Shown here one piece after another: positions 1 through 9,150 of a DNA stretch of 64,000 bases. Below the pieces are notes generated by a model. It was not told where the DNA came from. It made no database searches and saw only the letters and a list, made by a program, of their open reading frames with translations. The position numbers were made by a program, and so were the translations under genes. The stretch is from Rhizobiaceae bacterium. GTDB lineage: Bacteria > Pseudomonadota > Alphaproteobacteria > Rhizobiales > Rhizobiaceae. Where the stretch lies: contig JANQKQ010000055.1 in assembly GCA_028281105.1 (NCBI GenBank), positions 28,875 to 92,874 of the forward strand, in the 5' to 3' direction. Within the stretch, counting starts at the first letter, position 1. Every line of letters begins with the position of its first letter.

Positions 1-225
1 CGCACGCGATCGCCAGAGGACCGGCACGCACTATGCCGAGGCTCCGGCGGCGCGGCGCCGCACGCACATGCAACCGGCGCAGCACCCTTGTCATCGACCT
101 GGTTCACAATTAACCATGGGTGATCAAATATGCGTGTGGGTCAGGCTTGGCGACCTAAAAATCCGCCGAATGGATTACTATTAACCCGTTACATCACGAC
201 TCCGTGCCGGCGGGTAGGAAAATCG
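1..225. other. left edge, no gene seen
   Basis: No credible reading frame or RNA gene is visible. The last 100 bases are less GC-rich than the rest (a stretch around TTCACAATTAACC near 104-116) and probably hold the promoter of the response regulator that follows. An in-frame ATG at 130 would add 32 residues to that protein, but they match nothing in a receiver domain. Confidence 0.5.
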
Positions 226-909
226 ATGACTGCCAGACATCTTTTGTTGATCGACGACGATGACGATCTGCGCGAAACCCTGTGTGAGCAGCTTTCGCTG
301 TACGAAGAGTTTCAGATCTCATCGGAAGTCAACGCCACCAAGGGCATTCCGCTGGCGCGCGCCAATCATGTCGACCTGCTGATCATCGACGTGGGTCTGC
401 CGGACATGGATGGCCGCGAGGCGGTCAAGATCCTGCGCAAGGGCGGGTTCAAGTCTCCGATCATCATGTTGACCGGCCACGATACCGATTCCGACACCAT
501 CCTCGGGCTCGAAGCCGGCGCCAACGACTACGTGACCAAACCGTTCAAGTTCGCCGTGCTGCTGGCGCGCATCCGCGCGCAATTGCGCACCCACGAACAG
601 AGCGAGGACGCGGTGTTCTCGATCGGCCACTACACCTTCAAGCCGGCGCAGAAACTGCTGCTCGAAGAGGACGGCTCGAAGGTGCGGCTCACCGAGAAAG
701 AGACCGCGATCATGAAATATCTGTATCGCGCCGAGCAGAAGATCATCGGCCGCGACGAGTTGCTCGAACAGGTATGGGGGTACAATTCAGGCGTCACTAC
801 CCACACGCTGGAAACCCATATCTACCGGCTGCGCCAGAAGATCGAGCGCGACCCCTCCAACGCCAGGCTGCTGGTGACCGAGGGCGGCGGCTACAAGCTG
901 GTGCCATAG
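226..909 (+). CDS. OmpR/PhoB-type response regulator
   Basis: Cytoplasmic two-component response regulator of 227 aa. The receiver domain spans about residues 4-118: an acidic cluster at D10-D14, phospho-acceptor D55 in IIDVGLPDMDG, T83 in MLTGHD and K105 in YVTKPF. A winged-helix DNA-binding domain fills about 130-226, with the family signature THTLETHIYRLRQKIE and a terminal GGGYKLVP. I chose the ATG at 226 because the receiver begins directly there (MTARHLLLIDDDD). No histidine kinase gene lies beside it, so it is an orphan within this window and its partner and targets cannot be named. A cyclic-nucleotide-binding gene follows 60 bp downstream on the same strand and may be co-transcribed. 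Confidence 0.93.
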   Translation: MTARHLLLIDDDDDLRETLCEQLSLYEEFQISSEVNATKGIPLARANHVDLLIIDVGLPDMDGREAVKILRKGGFKSPIIMLTGHDTDSDTILGLEAGANDYVTKPFKFAVLLARIRAQLRTHEQSEDAVFSIGHYTFKPAQKLLLEEDGSKVRLTEKETAIMKYLYRAEQKIIGRDELLEQVWGYNSGVTTHTLETHIYRLRQKIERDPSNARLLVTEGGGYKLVP

Positions 910-971
910 GCATGGACCGCCGTGGCGCATTCCCTGGCTAGGCCGGAAGCGTAAGGCGGCGATTGTTTCCC

Positions 972-1454
972 ATGGCGCTTGATCAAGATATGGACCTGCT
1001 GTCCCGGGTGGCTCTGTTCGAAGATTTCGACGCCAACCAGCTTCGCCTGCTGGCCTTCGGCTCCGACCATGTGACGCTGACCGCCGGCAGCGAACTTTAT
1101 CTCCAGGACCAGGAATCCGACTGCGGCTATGTGATGGTCAACGGCCTGGTCGACCTGACCTTCTCCGACCGGCACGGAGAGACCGTTCTTGCCAGCATCG
1201 GGGCCGGCGGACTGATCGGCGAACTGGCGCTGGTCTCCGACAATGCCAGGCCCACCGGCGCGATAGCGCGGCGCGACAGCCAGCTCATCCGCATCCCACG
1301 AGCGCTGTTCCGGCGAATGTTGGAAGAGTATCCCGATTCAGCCTATCGGCTGCACCAGAAGATCTCGCGCTCCATGCGCCAACTGGTGCAGCAGTTGCAG
1401 AAGGTCAGGCTGCGCCTGGACGAAAACCAGTGGCCCGACGAGGCAGGAGGCTAA
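972..1454 (+). CDS. cyclic nucleotide-binding domain protein (Crp-like, no HTH)
   Basis: A 160-aa soluble protein made of one Crp/Fnr-type cNMP-binding domain (about residues 10-125: LLSRVALFEDFDANQL, then the beta-roll ending in GGLIGELALVSDNARPTGAIAR, which corresponds to the phosphate-binding cassette). The C-terminal 35 residues form a short helix (RSMRQLVQQLQKVRLRL) and not a helix-turn-helix, so it is unlikely to bind DNA. Stand-alone proteins of this kind act as signal-sensing subunits or are uncharacterised. Start: ATG at 972 after AAGGCGG; a TTG at 963 is possible. It follows the response regulator closely and may share its transcript. Ligand and partner are unknown. Confidence 0.8.
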   Translation: MALDQDMDLLSRVALFEDFDANQLRLLAFGSDHVTLTAGSELYLQDQESDCGYVMVNGLVDLTFSDRHGETVLASIGAGGLIGELALVSDNARPTGAIARRDSQLIRIPRALFRRMLEEYPDSAYRLHQKISRSMRQLVQQLQKVRLRLDENQWPDEAGG

Positions 1455-1457
1455 ATC

Positions 1458-1471
1458 GTACCAATTGGTAC
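1458..1471. promoter_or_regulatory. 14-bp perfect palindrome between convergent genes
   Basis: GTACCAATTGGTAC is a perfect palindrome just after the stop of the cNMP-binding gene and before the 3' end of leuC. It has no loop and no T tract, so it is not a typical terminator. A function as a protein-binding site is only a guess. Confidence 0.2.
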
Positions 1472-1510
1472 TGTCAGTGAAATCTTGCTGAATAAGCGTA
1501 CCCGATGGTA

Positions 1511-2911
1511 CTATTTCCAGGTCCGGATATCGACGAACCGCCCTTCGATGGCAGCCGCGCCGGCCATTGCCGGCGAGACCAGATGGGTGCGGCCCTTGAA
1601 GCCCTGGCGGCCTTCGAAGTTGCGGTTCGAGGTCGATGCGCAGCGCTCTTCCGGCTTCAACCGGTCATCGTTCATCGCCAGGCACATCGAGCAGCCCGGC
1701 TCGCGCCAGTCGAAACCGGCATCGGTGAAGATCTTATCCAGCCCCTCGGCCTCCGCCTGCGCCTTGACCAGGCCGGAACCCGGCACGATCATCGCGTCGA
1801 CCGACGGATGCACCCGCCTGTCCTTGACCACGGCCGCCACGGCGCGCAAATCTTCGATGCGCCCGTTGGTGCACGAACCGATGAACACCCGGTCGAGCGC
1901 GATGTCGGTCATCTTGGTGCCGGCGGTCAGCCCCATATAGTCGAGCGCGCGCTGTTTCGACGCCCGCTTGGCCTCGTCCTCGATCACCGAAGGATCGGGC
2001 ACCGAGCCCGTCACCGAGACCACGTCCTCCGGCGAGGAGCCCCAGGTGACCACCGGCGGCAGTGCGGCGGCGTCCAGCTTCACCACTTTGTCAAAATGCG
2101 CGCCCTCGTCCGAATGAAGCGTGCGCCAATAGTCCACCGCCCGTTCGAATGCCTCGCCGGCAGGCACTTTCGGCCGGCCTTCCAGATAGGCGAAGGTCTT
2201 GTCGTCGGGAGCGATCAGGCCGGCGCGCGCGCCGCCCTCGATCGACATGTTGCAGACGGTCATGCGCCCTTCCATCGACAAATCGGTGATGGCCGAGCCG
2301 GCATATTCGATCACGTGGCCGGTGCCGCCGGCGGTGCCGATCTCGCCGATGATCGCCAGGATGATGTCTTTGGCGGTCACCCCGTCCGGCGCGGCGCCGT
2401 TGACCTCGACGCGCATGTTCTTCGCCTTCTTCTGGATCAGGGTCTGGGTGGCCAGCACATGCTCGACCTCCGAGGTGCCGATGCCGTGGGCCAGTGCGCC
2501 GAAGGCGCCGTGGGTCGAGGTGTGGCTGTCGCCGCACACGATCGTCGTGCCTGGCAACGTGAAACCCTGTTCGGGGCCGATGATATGGACGATGCCCTGG
2601 CGTTTGTCGGTCTCGGCATAATATTCGATGCCGAAATCGGCCGCGTTGGTCGCCAGCGCCTCGACCTGAATGCGGCTTTCCTCATTGGCGATGCCACCAC
2701 TGCGATCGGTGGTCGGCACATTGTGGTCGACGACGGCCAGCGTCTTGTCGGGCGCGCGCACGGCGCGGCCGGCCAGCCGCAGCCCCTCGGACGCCTGCGG
2801 GCTGGTCACCTCATGCACCAGGTGGCGATCGATATAGATGCGGCAGGTGCCGTCGTCGGCCTCGTGCACCACGTGATCGTCCCAGATTTTGTCGTACAGG
2901 GTCTTGGCCAT
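1511..2911 (-). CDS. leuC: 3-isopropylmalate dehydratase large subunit
   Basis: Large subunit of isopropylmalate isomerase, which converts 2-isopropylmalate to 3-isopropylmalate in leucine biosynthesis together with LeuD. It has 466 aa, the usual length. The aconitase-type [4Fe-4S] ligands are visible: C347 in FIGSCTNGR and C407/C410 in GCSMCLAMN. Other family blocks are [10 protein letters not shown] near residue 61 and [27 protein letters not shown] near 126 (given here only as a landmark region, 126-152). The start is an ATG at 2911 ([10 protein letters not shown]). leuD and leuB are not in this window; scattered leu genes are normal in alphaproteobacteria. The gene is convergent with the cNMP-binding gene. 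Confidence 0.97.
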   Translation of the reverse strand: MAKTLYDKIWDDHVVHEADDGTCRIYIDRHLVHEVTSPQASEGLRLAGRAVRAPDKTLAVVDHNVPTTDRSGGIANEESRIQVEALATNAADFGIEYYAETDKRQGIVHIIGPEQGFTLPGTTIVCGDSHTSTHGAFGALAHGIGTSEVEHVLATQTLIQKKAKNMRVEVNGAAPDGVTAKDIILAIIGEIGTAGGTGHVIEYAGSAITDLSMEGRMTVCNMSIEGGARAGLIAPDDKTFAYLEGRPKVPAGEAFERAVDYWRTLHSDEGAHFDKVVKLDAAALPPVVTWGSSPEDVVSVTGSVPDPSVIEDEAKRASKQRALDYMGLTAGTKMTDIALDRVFIGSCTNGRIEDLRAVAAVVKDRRVHPSVDAMIVPGSGLVKAQAEAEGLDKIFTDAGFDWREPGCSMCLAMNDDRLKPEERCASTSNRNFEGRQGFKGRTHLVSPAMAGAAAIEGRFVDIRTWK

Positions 2912-3021
2912 GCTCGAATGCCCGTCGTCGCTCGTTCAACTCGGAAGGTCGCACATGGATATGCGTTGCGCGCCCGCGCCCGTCAAGCCGGCCGGTCACC
3001 CCCACGCTGCTCCAAATTGGC

Positions 3022-4191
3022 TCAGCGGCTCAAAAAGTCGCCAATGCGCACGATCGCACGCTCGATATTCTCCGCGGAGTTCGCATATGACAGCCGCAGA
3101 TAGCCCTCGCCCAGGATGCCGAAATCGGGGCCGCCGATGGTCGCCACCCCGGCCTCTTCCAGCAGAGCGCTTGCCAACTCCTTCGCCTTCCAGCCGGTGC
3201 CGGAGATGTTGGGAAAAGCATAGAACGCTCCCTTCGGCGTGCGGCAGATGATGTTCGGCAACGCGTTCATCGCCTCCACGGTCAACTTCCGCCGGTCGTC
3301 GAATGCGGCGACGATTTTGTCGGCCTCGTCCTGCGGCCCGTCGATGGCGGCGATGCCGGCAAATTGCGAAGCCGCGTTGACGCACGACCAGCCGTTGACC
3401 GCCAGCTTGCGCGCCTTGTCGTAAAGTTGATCGGGCCAGATCGACCAGCCCATGCGCCAGCCGGTCATCGCCCAGGTTTTCGACCAGCCATTGAGCACGA
3501 TGAGCCGGTCGCGCAGCTGCGGGAAAGTAAGCAACGAGACGTGCTCGGCGCCGTCATAGGTCATCGTCTCGTAGATCTCGTCGGACATGACCGCGACATC
3601 GGGCCAGTTCTCCAGCCCGGCGACCAGCGCCTCGATTTCCGCTCGCGGAGTTACCCCGCCGGTCGGATTGGCGGGCGAGTTAACGATGATGAGCCGGGTT
3701 TTATCGGTGATCAGCGACAAGGTCTCCTCGCCCGAAAAAGCGAAGTCGTTGTCCTCGCGGATCGGGATCGGCACCGGGGTGGCGCCGGTGAACTCGATCA
3801 TCGAGCGATAGATGGGAAAGCCCGGGTCGGGATAGAGAATTTCCGCGCCCGGCTCGCCGAACATCAAGATCGCCGCGAACATGGTGACCTTGCCGCCAGG
3901 CATGATCATCACATTGTCGGGCGAGACTTCGACCCCCGTGGTCGTCAGCGTGCGCCGGGCCACCGCCTCACGCAGGGGCAGAATGCCGGTCGCCGGCGTG
4001 TAGCCGTGATGCCCGTCTTTGAGCGCCTTGATCGCCGCTTCCACAATATGCTCCGGCGTCCCGAAGTCCGGTTGCCCGATGCCCAGATTGATGATGTCGC
4101 GGCCGGCCCGCTCGAGCTCGCTGGCACGCGCCAACACGGCGAAGGCGTTCTCCTCGCCGATCCGGTCGAAGCCGGCGATCGTGTGCAGCAT
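3022..4191 (-). CDS. class I/II pyridoxal-phosphate aminotransferase
   Basis: PLP-dependent aminotransferase of fold type I, aspartate aminotransferase I-beta-like group, 389 aa. The Schiff-base lysine is K238 in NGWSKTWAMTGWRMG; N175 (NSPANPTGG), D204 and Y207 (MSDEIYE) bind the cofactor, and a C-terminal YLRLSYANS carries the substrate-carboxylate arginine. The frame is open 77 codons further upstream, but the homologous region begins at MLHTIAGFDRIGEE, so the ATG at 4191 is preferred. The amino donor and product cannot be told from sequence; aspartate/aromatic or alanine-type activity are all possible. It is divergent from the GNAT gene at 4282, with a 90-bp shared upstream region. Confidence 0.92.
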   Translation of the reverse strand: MLHTIAGFDRIGEENAFAVLARASELERAGRDIINLGIGQPDFGTPEHIVEAAIKALKDGHHGYTPATGILPLREAVARRTLTTTGVEVSPDNVMIMPGGKVTMFAAILMFGEPGAEILYPDPGFPIYRSMIEFTGATPVPIPIREDNDFAFSGEETLSLITDKTRLIIVNSPANPTGGVTPRAEIEALVAGLENWPDVAVMSDEIYETMTYDGAEHVSLLTFPQLRDRLIVLNGWSKTWAMTGWRMGWSIWPDQLYDKARKLAVNGWSCVNAASQFAGIAAIDGPQDEADKIVAAFDDRRKLTVEAMNALPNIICRTPKGAFYAFPNISGTGWKAKELASALLEEAGVATIGGPDFGILGEGYLRLSYANSAENIERAIVRIGDFLSR

Positions 4192-4281
4192 GGTACGGCC
4201 TTCGGTTGATTTCACCCTACGCGTCTGCCAACTGTGTAGCGACCGGGACGGGAATTTCAAACGGCTAATTCGGAAGATCAC

Positions 4282-4956
4282 ATGGTCGATCTCAGCAACT
4301 GGACCGGCTGCGAACCGGTTCGCAAGATCACGCTCAAAGGCCGCTATGTGCGCCTGGAGCCGCTCGATGCCGCCGCTCACGGCGACGGGCTTTACGAAGC
4401 GGCGACTTGCGAAGACGCGCAACAGCGCTTCCGATGGCTACCCGACACGCCTCCCGCCAGCCGCGGTGAGTTCCAGCCCTGGCTTGAAGCCGCGCAGGCG
4501 AGCGAGGATCCGTTGTTCTTCACGGTGATCGATAAGGCGAGCGGGCGCATCGGCGGCCGGCAGACCTTCATGCGGCTCGACCCGCCTAACGGAGTGGTCG
4601 AGATCGGCAACATCTATTGGGGGCCCTTGGTGGCGCGCCGGCCGGCGGCGAGCGAAGCCTTCTTCCTGTTCGCCGCACACGCCTTCGACGACCTGGGCTA
4701 CCGCCGTTTCGAATGGAAGTGCAACAACCGCAATGAGCCCTCGAAGCGGGCGGCGTTACGTTTCGGCATGACCCATGAGGGCGTGTTCCGCCAGGCGATG
4801 GTGGTCAAGGGCGAAAACCGCGACACCGCCTGGTATTCGATCGTCGACGGCGAGTGGCCGGCGATCCGGGCTGGGTTCGAGGCTTGGCTCGGGCCGGAGA
4901 ACTTCGATGAGACCGGCCGGCAGATCCGGCGGCTGGAGGAACTGCGGACCGCTTGA
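4282..4956 (+). CDS. GNAT-family N-acetyltransferase (RimJ/RimL-like)
   Basis: A 224-aa cytoplasmic acetyl-CoA-dependent N-acetyltransferase of the RimJ/RimL (COG1670) group. Family blocks are visible: GRYVRLEPLDAAAHGDGLYE at the N-terminus, GNIYWGPLVARRPAASEAFF in the middle, where the acetyl-CoA binding loop lies, and the terminal ECN-like block FEWKCNNRNEPSKRAALRFG with the conserved asparagines, followed by EGVFRQAMVVKGENRDTAWYS. This last arrangement is typical of a well-spread GNAT subgroup with unknown substrate; ribosomal-protein, amino-acid or antibiotic acetylation cannot be separated by eye. Start is the ATG at 4282. Divergent from the aminotransferase gene. Confidence 0.88.
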   Translation: MVDLSNWTGCEPVRKITLKGRYVRLEPLDAAAHGDGLYEAATCEDAQQRFRWLPDTPPASRGEFQPWLEAAQASEDPLFFTVIDKASGRIGGRQTFMRLDPPNGVVEIGNIYWGPLVARRPAASEAFFLFAAHAFDDLGYRRFEWKCNNRNEPSKRAALRFGMTHEGVFRQAMVVKGENRDTAWYSIVDGEWPAIRAGFEAWLGPENFDETGRQIRRLEELRTA

Positions 4957-5004
4957 ATCCGCCGGATCGGCCAAGACAGGCCCGGCTCGCCATATGCTGC
5001 GCAA

Positions 5005-5039
5005 TTCAGCCCCAAGCAAGCTTCGCTGCGTAGGCTGAA
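5005..5039. other. intergenic stem-loop
   Basis: TTCAGCC at 5005-5011 pairs with GGCTGAA at 5033-5039, with a smaller inner AGC-TTC-GCT stem. It lies 49 bp after the GNAT stop codon. There is no T tract behind it, so a role as intrinsic terminator is weak; it may stabilise the transcript 3' end. The rest of 4957-5213 shows nothing else. Confidence 0.3.
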
Positions 5040-5213
5040 CGGATAATCCGTGCCGCGTAAACGGCGCGGACGCCAGCAGTGGCATGACGGCACGCGAAAG
5101 AGCGAAGCGACCGGCAACGGGTTCGACGAAATCGATCCCGGCCGGCAGGGCGGCAAGAACGGAAGTTTCAGGAGCTGCGATCAGGCTAACCCACGCAAGG
5201 AGCGGCAGGGGCT

Positions 5214-8030
5214 GTGAGCAGTTTGCGACCGGCAGGGCGCTGGGTGGAATGCGTGGGTTCATTACCCGCGATCACCGACAGCAGAGCGTTCGAAATCTTA
5301 TCGACGGGCGGCGATTTTGTCCGCGCGTGCAGGCACACCATCAGTCAAGCGGCGGCGGGCAGAGCCAGGCGGGGCAGGCGGGCGGCGCCATTCGTCGCGC
5401 TATGCGTCTTTCTGGCCTGGCTGGCCACGCCGGGCGCGGTCCACGCCCAAACCTGTAACGCGACCGTCTTTCCCAACGAGTACTCGCTGCCAACCCAGAC
5501 CGCCACCATCAACCTCGAAACCCATTGCGCCGGCGTCACCGACGGCGGGCTGATCTCGGTACCTGCGGGAACGATCACCGGCCAGGTGAATACCACCGCC
5601 GGCTCCCCACAGGGTTGGAGCTTCGTCGTCGAGCCCGGCGCCACGATAACAGCGAGCACCGCCTCAGCGATCAACGTCAATGACTCCGGTTTCTTTCTGG
5701 ATAACGCGGGTACCCTGGAGTCCACCACAACGGGCAACGTTGGCGTGGTCAACGGCACCTTCGGCGCGACCAACTTCACCATCTTCAACCGCACGGGCGC
5801 CACCATTCGCAACACCGCCGGCAGCGGCAGTGGCGAGGCGATCGCATTGTTCGGCAGCGGCGGCATAACCAGCATCACCAACCAGACCGGCGGCACAATC
5901 TCCGCCAACGATACCGCCATCCACATAGCCAACTCAGCCGGCACGGTGAACAATGCCGGCTCGATCATCAGCACCGGGACCACTTCCGGCAGCGGCGTGG
6001 TGATGAGCGCGGGCGGCACCGTGAACAACCAGGCCGGCGGTTCGATCACCACCGCGTTCGGGCCCGGGGTGCTGTTCACCGGCACCACCACGCCCGGAAC
6101 GGTAGTTTCCGCCGGCACGATCAATGCCGGGGCGCAGTCGGTTCTGTTTGACAATGGCGTCAGCAACGACATTGTCGAGTTGCAGCCCGGCTACGTCATG
6201 GGCAGCAACGTGGTGGCCGGTCTCGGCACCGACACGCTGCGCTTCGGCGGCACCGGCACGGCCAGCTTCGATCTTTCCCGCATCGACCCCGGCGGCGCCA
6301 TTCAGCAATATCAGGGGTTCGAGACCTTCTCGGTGACCGGCGCCGCCTGGACGTTCAACAACGCGACCAGCGTCGGGTTTTCCCAGACCGGCGGCACACT
6401 GATGGGCACGGGCGCCTTCGGCTCGCTCGCCGCCACCGGCGGAACGATCGCGCCGGGCAACTCCATCGGCACCATGACCGTCAACGGTAATTTCTCGCTC
6501 GGCGCCGCCTCGACCCTGCAGGCGGAAGTCAACGCCGCCGGTCAGTCCGACCTGGTCGACGTCAATGGCGGCACAGTGGCGATAAACGGGGCGACGCTGC
6601 AGGTGCTGGAACTGGCCGGCACCTATACCGGTGGGCCATACGTTTACACCATCATCGACAACGACGGCGCCGATCCGGTCGCCGGCACCGGCTTCGGCAC
6701 GATCACAAACACGCTCGCATTCCTGACGCCGACCGTGTCGCTCATCGGCGGCGACGGCAACGACGTGGTGTTGATCTTAACGGGTTCTTCGGCCGCCGAT
6801 TTCTCCTCGGCCGCCAAAACGCCTAACCAGCGCTCGGCCGCCATCGGACTGAACAGCCTCGACAACACCGCCGGCTCCGACGGTCAGGCCATCCGCAACG
6901 CCGTCCTCGGGATCAACAACGCCAACGCGCTCGTCGCCTTCGACACGCTTTCGGGCGAGATTCACGCCTCGCTGCAGAACACCGCGCGCAATACCGGCTC
7001 CATGTTCACCGATGCGATAGCCAACCGGATGGCCGGCCAGCAGGCTCTCAACAGCCTCGGCAAGGGCCTGGGCGATGGCGACGAAGCGGCTGGCTTGCCG
7101 GCTTCATCGGCCAACGCATTGGCCTATGCTGCAGCATCGGCAGATGCCGGCGACCTGTTCGGCACGTTCGCGGCAGATTTCGGCGGCATGGACGCCTATA
7201 CGACCACCAACGGCACCTGGATCAGGGGCCTGGGCTCGATCTGGTCCACCGATGGCGACGGCAATGCCGCCGAGGTGGACGGCACCGACGGCGGCGTCAT
7301 GCTCGGCTTCGACAATATCACCCGTGTCGGCGGATACGGTTTTGCGGCCGGCTACACCATGACCCAGGCGGACGCCGCTGCACGGTTCTCCAACGCCGAC
7401 ATTCAATCGGGCCATGTATCGGCCTACGGCGCATGGAATTCGGGCGCCTGGCATGCCCGCGCGATCGCCGGCTATTCGTTCCATCACTTCGACACCACCC
7501 GCAACATCGTCATCGGCGCGCTCACCCGCACCGCAAAGGCCGATTATGCGGGTCATCAGTTCAACGGCTATCTGGAAACCGGCTATACAACCGAATATGC
7601 CGGTGTCACCGTCCAGCCGATGCTGGCCGCGCGTGCCGGCCACTTGATGACCGAAGCCTTCACCGAGACCGGGGCGGGCTCGGTGTCGTTGTCGGTGGCG
7701 TCCCAGGAAAGCACCCACGTGGACGCCATCGCCGGCCTGCGCGCGTCGATGGCCATGATCAACGGAGACGGCTCGGTGTACGTGCCGCAAGCGCGCTTCT
7801 TCTACAGCCACGCCTTTGGCGACATCGATCCCGTAGCCACGATGACCTATGCCGGCGGGGGCACCTTCGCGATCGCCGGCACACCGCTGGACCGTGATCG
7901 GTTCACCTTGGGCGCCGGCTTCACCAACCACTTCAACGCCAGCACCGCCGCCTATGTCGACTTCGAGGCGACGCTCGCGTCGAGCACACAGGCATACGCG
8001 GCGACTGCGGGCTTCAAGATTGCGTTCTAG
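5214..8030 (+). CDS. autotransporter outer-membrane protein
   Basis: Type Va secretion protein, 938 aa. A hydrophobic signal (FVALCVFLAWLATPGAVHAQ, residues about 60-79) is followed by a Gly/Ala/Thr/Asn-rich passenger to about residue 520, rich in repeats such as TGGTIS, AGTVNNAGSI and GGTVNNQAGGSIT, as expected of a right-handed beta-helix, and an autotransporter-associated segment (GTIAPGNSIGTMTVNGNFS). The last ~280 residues are the 12-stranded beta-barrel domain, ending in AATAGFKIAF with the terminal aromatic residue. A linker helix region (about 540-640) precedes it. The GTG start at 5214 gives an unusually long 58-residue positively charged stretch before the signal; a later start is possible. 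Passenger function (adhesion or other) is unknown. It overlaps the convergent lacI-type gene by 4 bp. Confidence 0.9.
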   Translation: MSSLRPAGRWVECVGSLPAITDSRAFEILSTGGDFVRACRHTISQAAAGRARRGRRAAPFVALCVFLAWLATPGAVHAQTCNATVFPNEYSLPTQTATINLETHCAGVTDGGLISVPAGTITGQVNTTAGSPQGWSFVVEPGATITASTASAINVNDSGFFLDNAGTLESTTTGNVGVVNGTFGATNFTIFNRTGATIRNTAGSGSGEAIALFGSGGITSITNQTGGTISANDTAIHIANSAGTVNNAGSIISTGTTSGSGVVMSAGGTVNNQAGGSITTAFGPGVLFTGTTTPGTVVSAGTINAGAQSVLFDNGVSNDIVELQPGYVMGSNVVAGLGTDTLRFGGTGTASFDLSRIDPGGAIQQYQGFETFSVTGAAWTFNNATSVGFSQTGGTLMGTGAFGSLAATGGTIAPGNSIGTMTVNGNFSLGAASTLQAEVNAAGQSDLVDVNGGTVAINGATLQVLELAGTYTGGPYVYTIIDNDGADPVAGTGFGTITNTLAFLTPTVSLIGGDGNDVVLILTGSSAADFSSAAKTPNQRSAAIGLNSLDNTAGSDGQAIRNAVLGINNANALVAFDTLSGEIHASLQNTARNTGSMFTDAIANRMAGQQALNSLGKGLGDGDEAAGLPASSANALAYAAASADAGDLFGTFAADFGGMDAYTTTNGTWIRGLGSIWSTDGDGNAAEVDGTDGGVMLGFDNITRVGGYGFAAGYTMTQADAAARFSNADIQSGHVSAYGAWNSGAWHARAIAGYSFHHFDTTRNIVIGALTRTAKADYAGHQFNGYLETGYTTEYAGVTVQPMLAARAGHLMTEAFTETGAGSVSLSVASQESTHVDAIAGLRASMAMINGDGSVYVPQARFFYSHAFGDIDPVATMTYAGGGTFAIAGTPLDRDRFTLGAGFTNHFNASTAAYVDFEATLASSTQAYAATAGFKIAF

Positions 8031-9052
8031 GATCGATCGCCAGGCGGCGGGCAGGTCGACTTTCGCATCCTCAGCTCCGGCGTGATCAGCGCCTTGCCGG
8101 TCGGCGGGGTCTCGCCGGTGAGGATCGCGACCATGGCGCGGGCGGCGAGCCGGCCCACCTCCTGTTGGCCGTTCCACACCGTGGTGAGCGCGGGCGCGGC
8201 GATCTCGGCTTCGCCGATGTCGTCATAGCCGATGACCGAAACCTCGCGGCCCGGCTCGATGCCCAGCTCCCGCAATCCGCTCATCACCCCGATGGCCACC
8301 AGATCGTTGAAACAGACGACAGCGGTGGGCCGCATGCCGCGCCGATACATGTCGAGAATGCAGTCATAACCGGCCTTTCGCGTGGTCTGCGATCCCATCT
8401 GCAGCTGCTCGTCCGGGGCGATGCCGGCCTCGTCGAGAGCCATCAGATAGCCCGCCAGCCGGTCGCGGCCGGTGGAAGTCTCGCGCCGACCGCCGATGAA
8501 CGCGATGCGCTTATGGCCAAGATCGAGCTGATGGCGGGTGGCCAAATACACCCCGTGCTTGTCATCGCCGCGATAGACCGGAGCGCCGGCGCCGTCGACC
8601 CAGCGCGCGATCAGCACCACGGGCAGGCCGGCGCGCTCGATATCGCCGATCTCGTCCGCCGTCGTCCCGATCGCCGGACAGACGATCGCGCCGTCGGCGC
8701 CGAACTGCAGCATGGTCTCGATGAAATTGGTCTGGATCGCCAGATCGTCATGATGGTTGCACAGCAGGAAGGTCTGACGCGACAGTCCGAGCTCCTCCTC
8801 GATCGCCTTGAGGATCTCGGCGAAGAACGGATTGATGATGTCGTGGATCAGCACGCCGACGATGCCCGAGCGCGCGGTGCGCAGGCTGGCGGCGCGGCGG
8901 TTATAGATGTAGCCCAGTTCGCGCGCGGCCTGCTTGACGGCCTGGCGCGTACCCTCGGCCACCAGCGTGCTGTCGCGCAACGCCAGCGACACGGTTGCCG
9001 TGGAAACCTTCAGATGGTCGGCGATGGTCGACAGGGTTACCTTGTTTGCCAC
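8027..9052 (-). CDS. LacI-family transcriptional regulator
   Basis: DNA-binding regulator of 341 aa. The N-terminal helix-turn-helix (residues 5-27, TLSTIADHLKVSTATVSLAL) and hinge helix (RRAASLRTARSG) are followed by a periplasmic-binding-protein-like sensor domain (GVLIHDIINPFFAEILKAIE onward). It starts at a GTG (9052) and is divergent from the 8-oxoguanine deaminase/creatininase pair with only 98 bp between, which holds an inverted repeat at 9090-9107. This arrangement suggests that it represses that pair and its own gene in response to a purine-related ligand; that is inference. The 3' end overlaps the stop of the autotransporter gene. Confidence 0.93.
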   Translation of the reverse strand: MANKVTLSTIADHLKVSTATVSLALRDSTLVAEGTRQAVKQAARELGYIYNRRAASLRTARSGIVGVLIHDIINPFFAEILKAIEEELGLSRQTFLLCNHHDDLAIQTNFIETMLQFGADGAIVCPAIGTTADEIGDIERAGLPVVLIARWVDGAGAPVYRGDDKHGVYLATRHQLDLGHKRIAFIGGRRETSTGRDRLAGYLMALDEAGIAPDEQLQMGSQTTRKAGYDCILDMYRRGMRPTAVVCFNDLVAIGVMSGLRELGIEPGREVSVIGYDDIGEAEIAAPALTTVWNGQQEVGRLAARAMVAILTGETPPTGKALITPELRMRKSTCPPPGDRS

Positions 9053-9089
9053 CCGAGCGGTCCCATGTGGTGAGCCCTTGCGTCCGAAA

Positions 9090-9107
9090 TTGACAGTTTT
9101 TTGTCAA
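9090..9107. promoter_or_regulatory. inverted repeat, candidate operator
   Basis: TTGACA-GTTTTT-TGTCAA lies in the divergent region between the LacI-type regulator gene and the deaminase gene. Each arm is also a consensus -35 hexamer, one on each strand, but no good -10 hexamer sits 16-18 bp beyond either. It may be an operator overlapping two -35 boxes. The wide 6-bp spacer is not the tight CG-centred form most common in this family. Confidence 0.4.
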
Positions 9108-9150
9108 CTGGGCAACTTGGGCGGCCAGCGCGCGGATCAGGAGCGGTTCT

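Noticed and set aside
1505..3103. 532-codon open frame on the plus strand opposite leuC
   Set aside because: It is antisense to a complete, motif-bearing leuC; composition is Arg/His/Ala/Gly-rich as expected from the complementary frame of GC-rich DNA, with no ribosome-binding site or recognisable domain.
4191..4422. Long N-terminal extension of the aminotransferase
   Set aside because: The 77 extra codons lie over the start of the divergent GNAT gene and show no homology; the family begins at the ATG at 4191.
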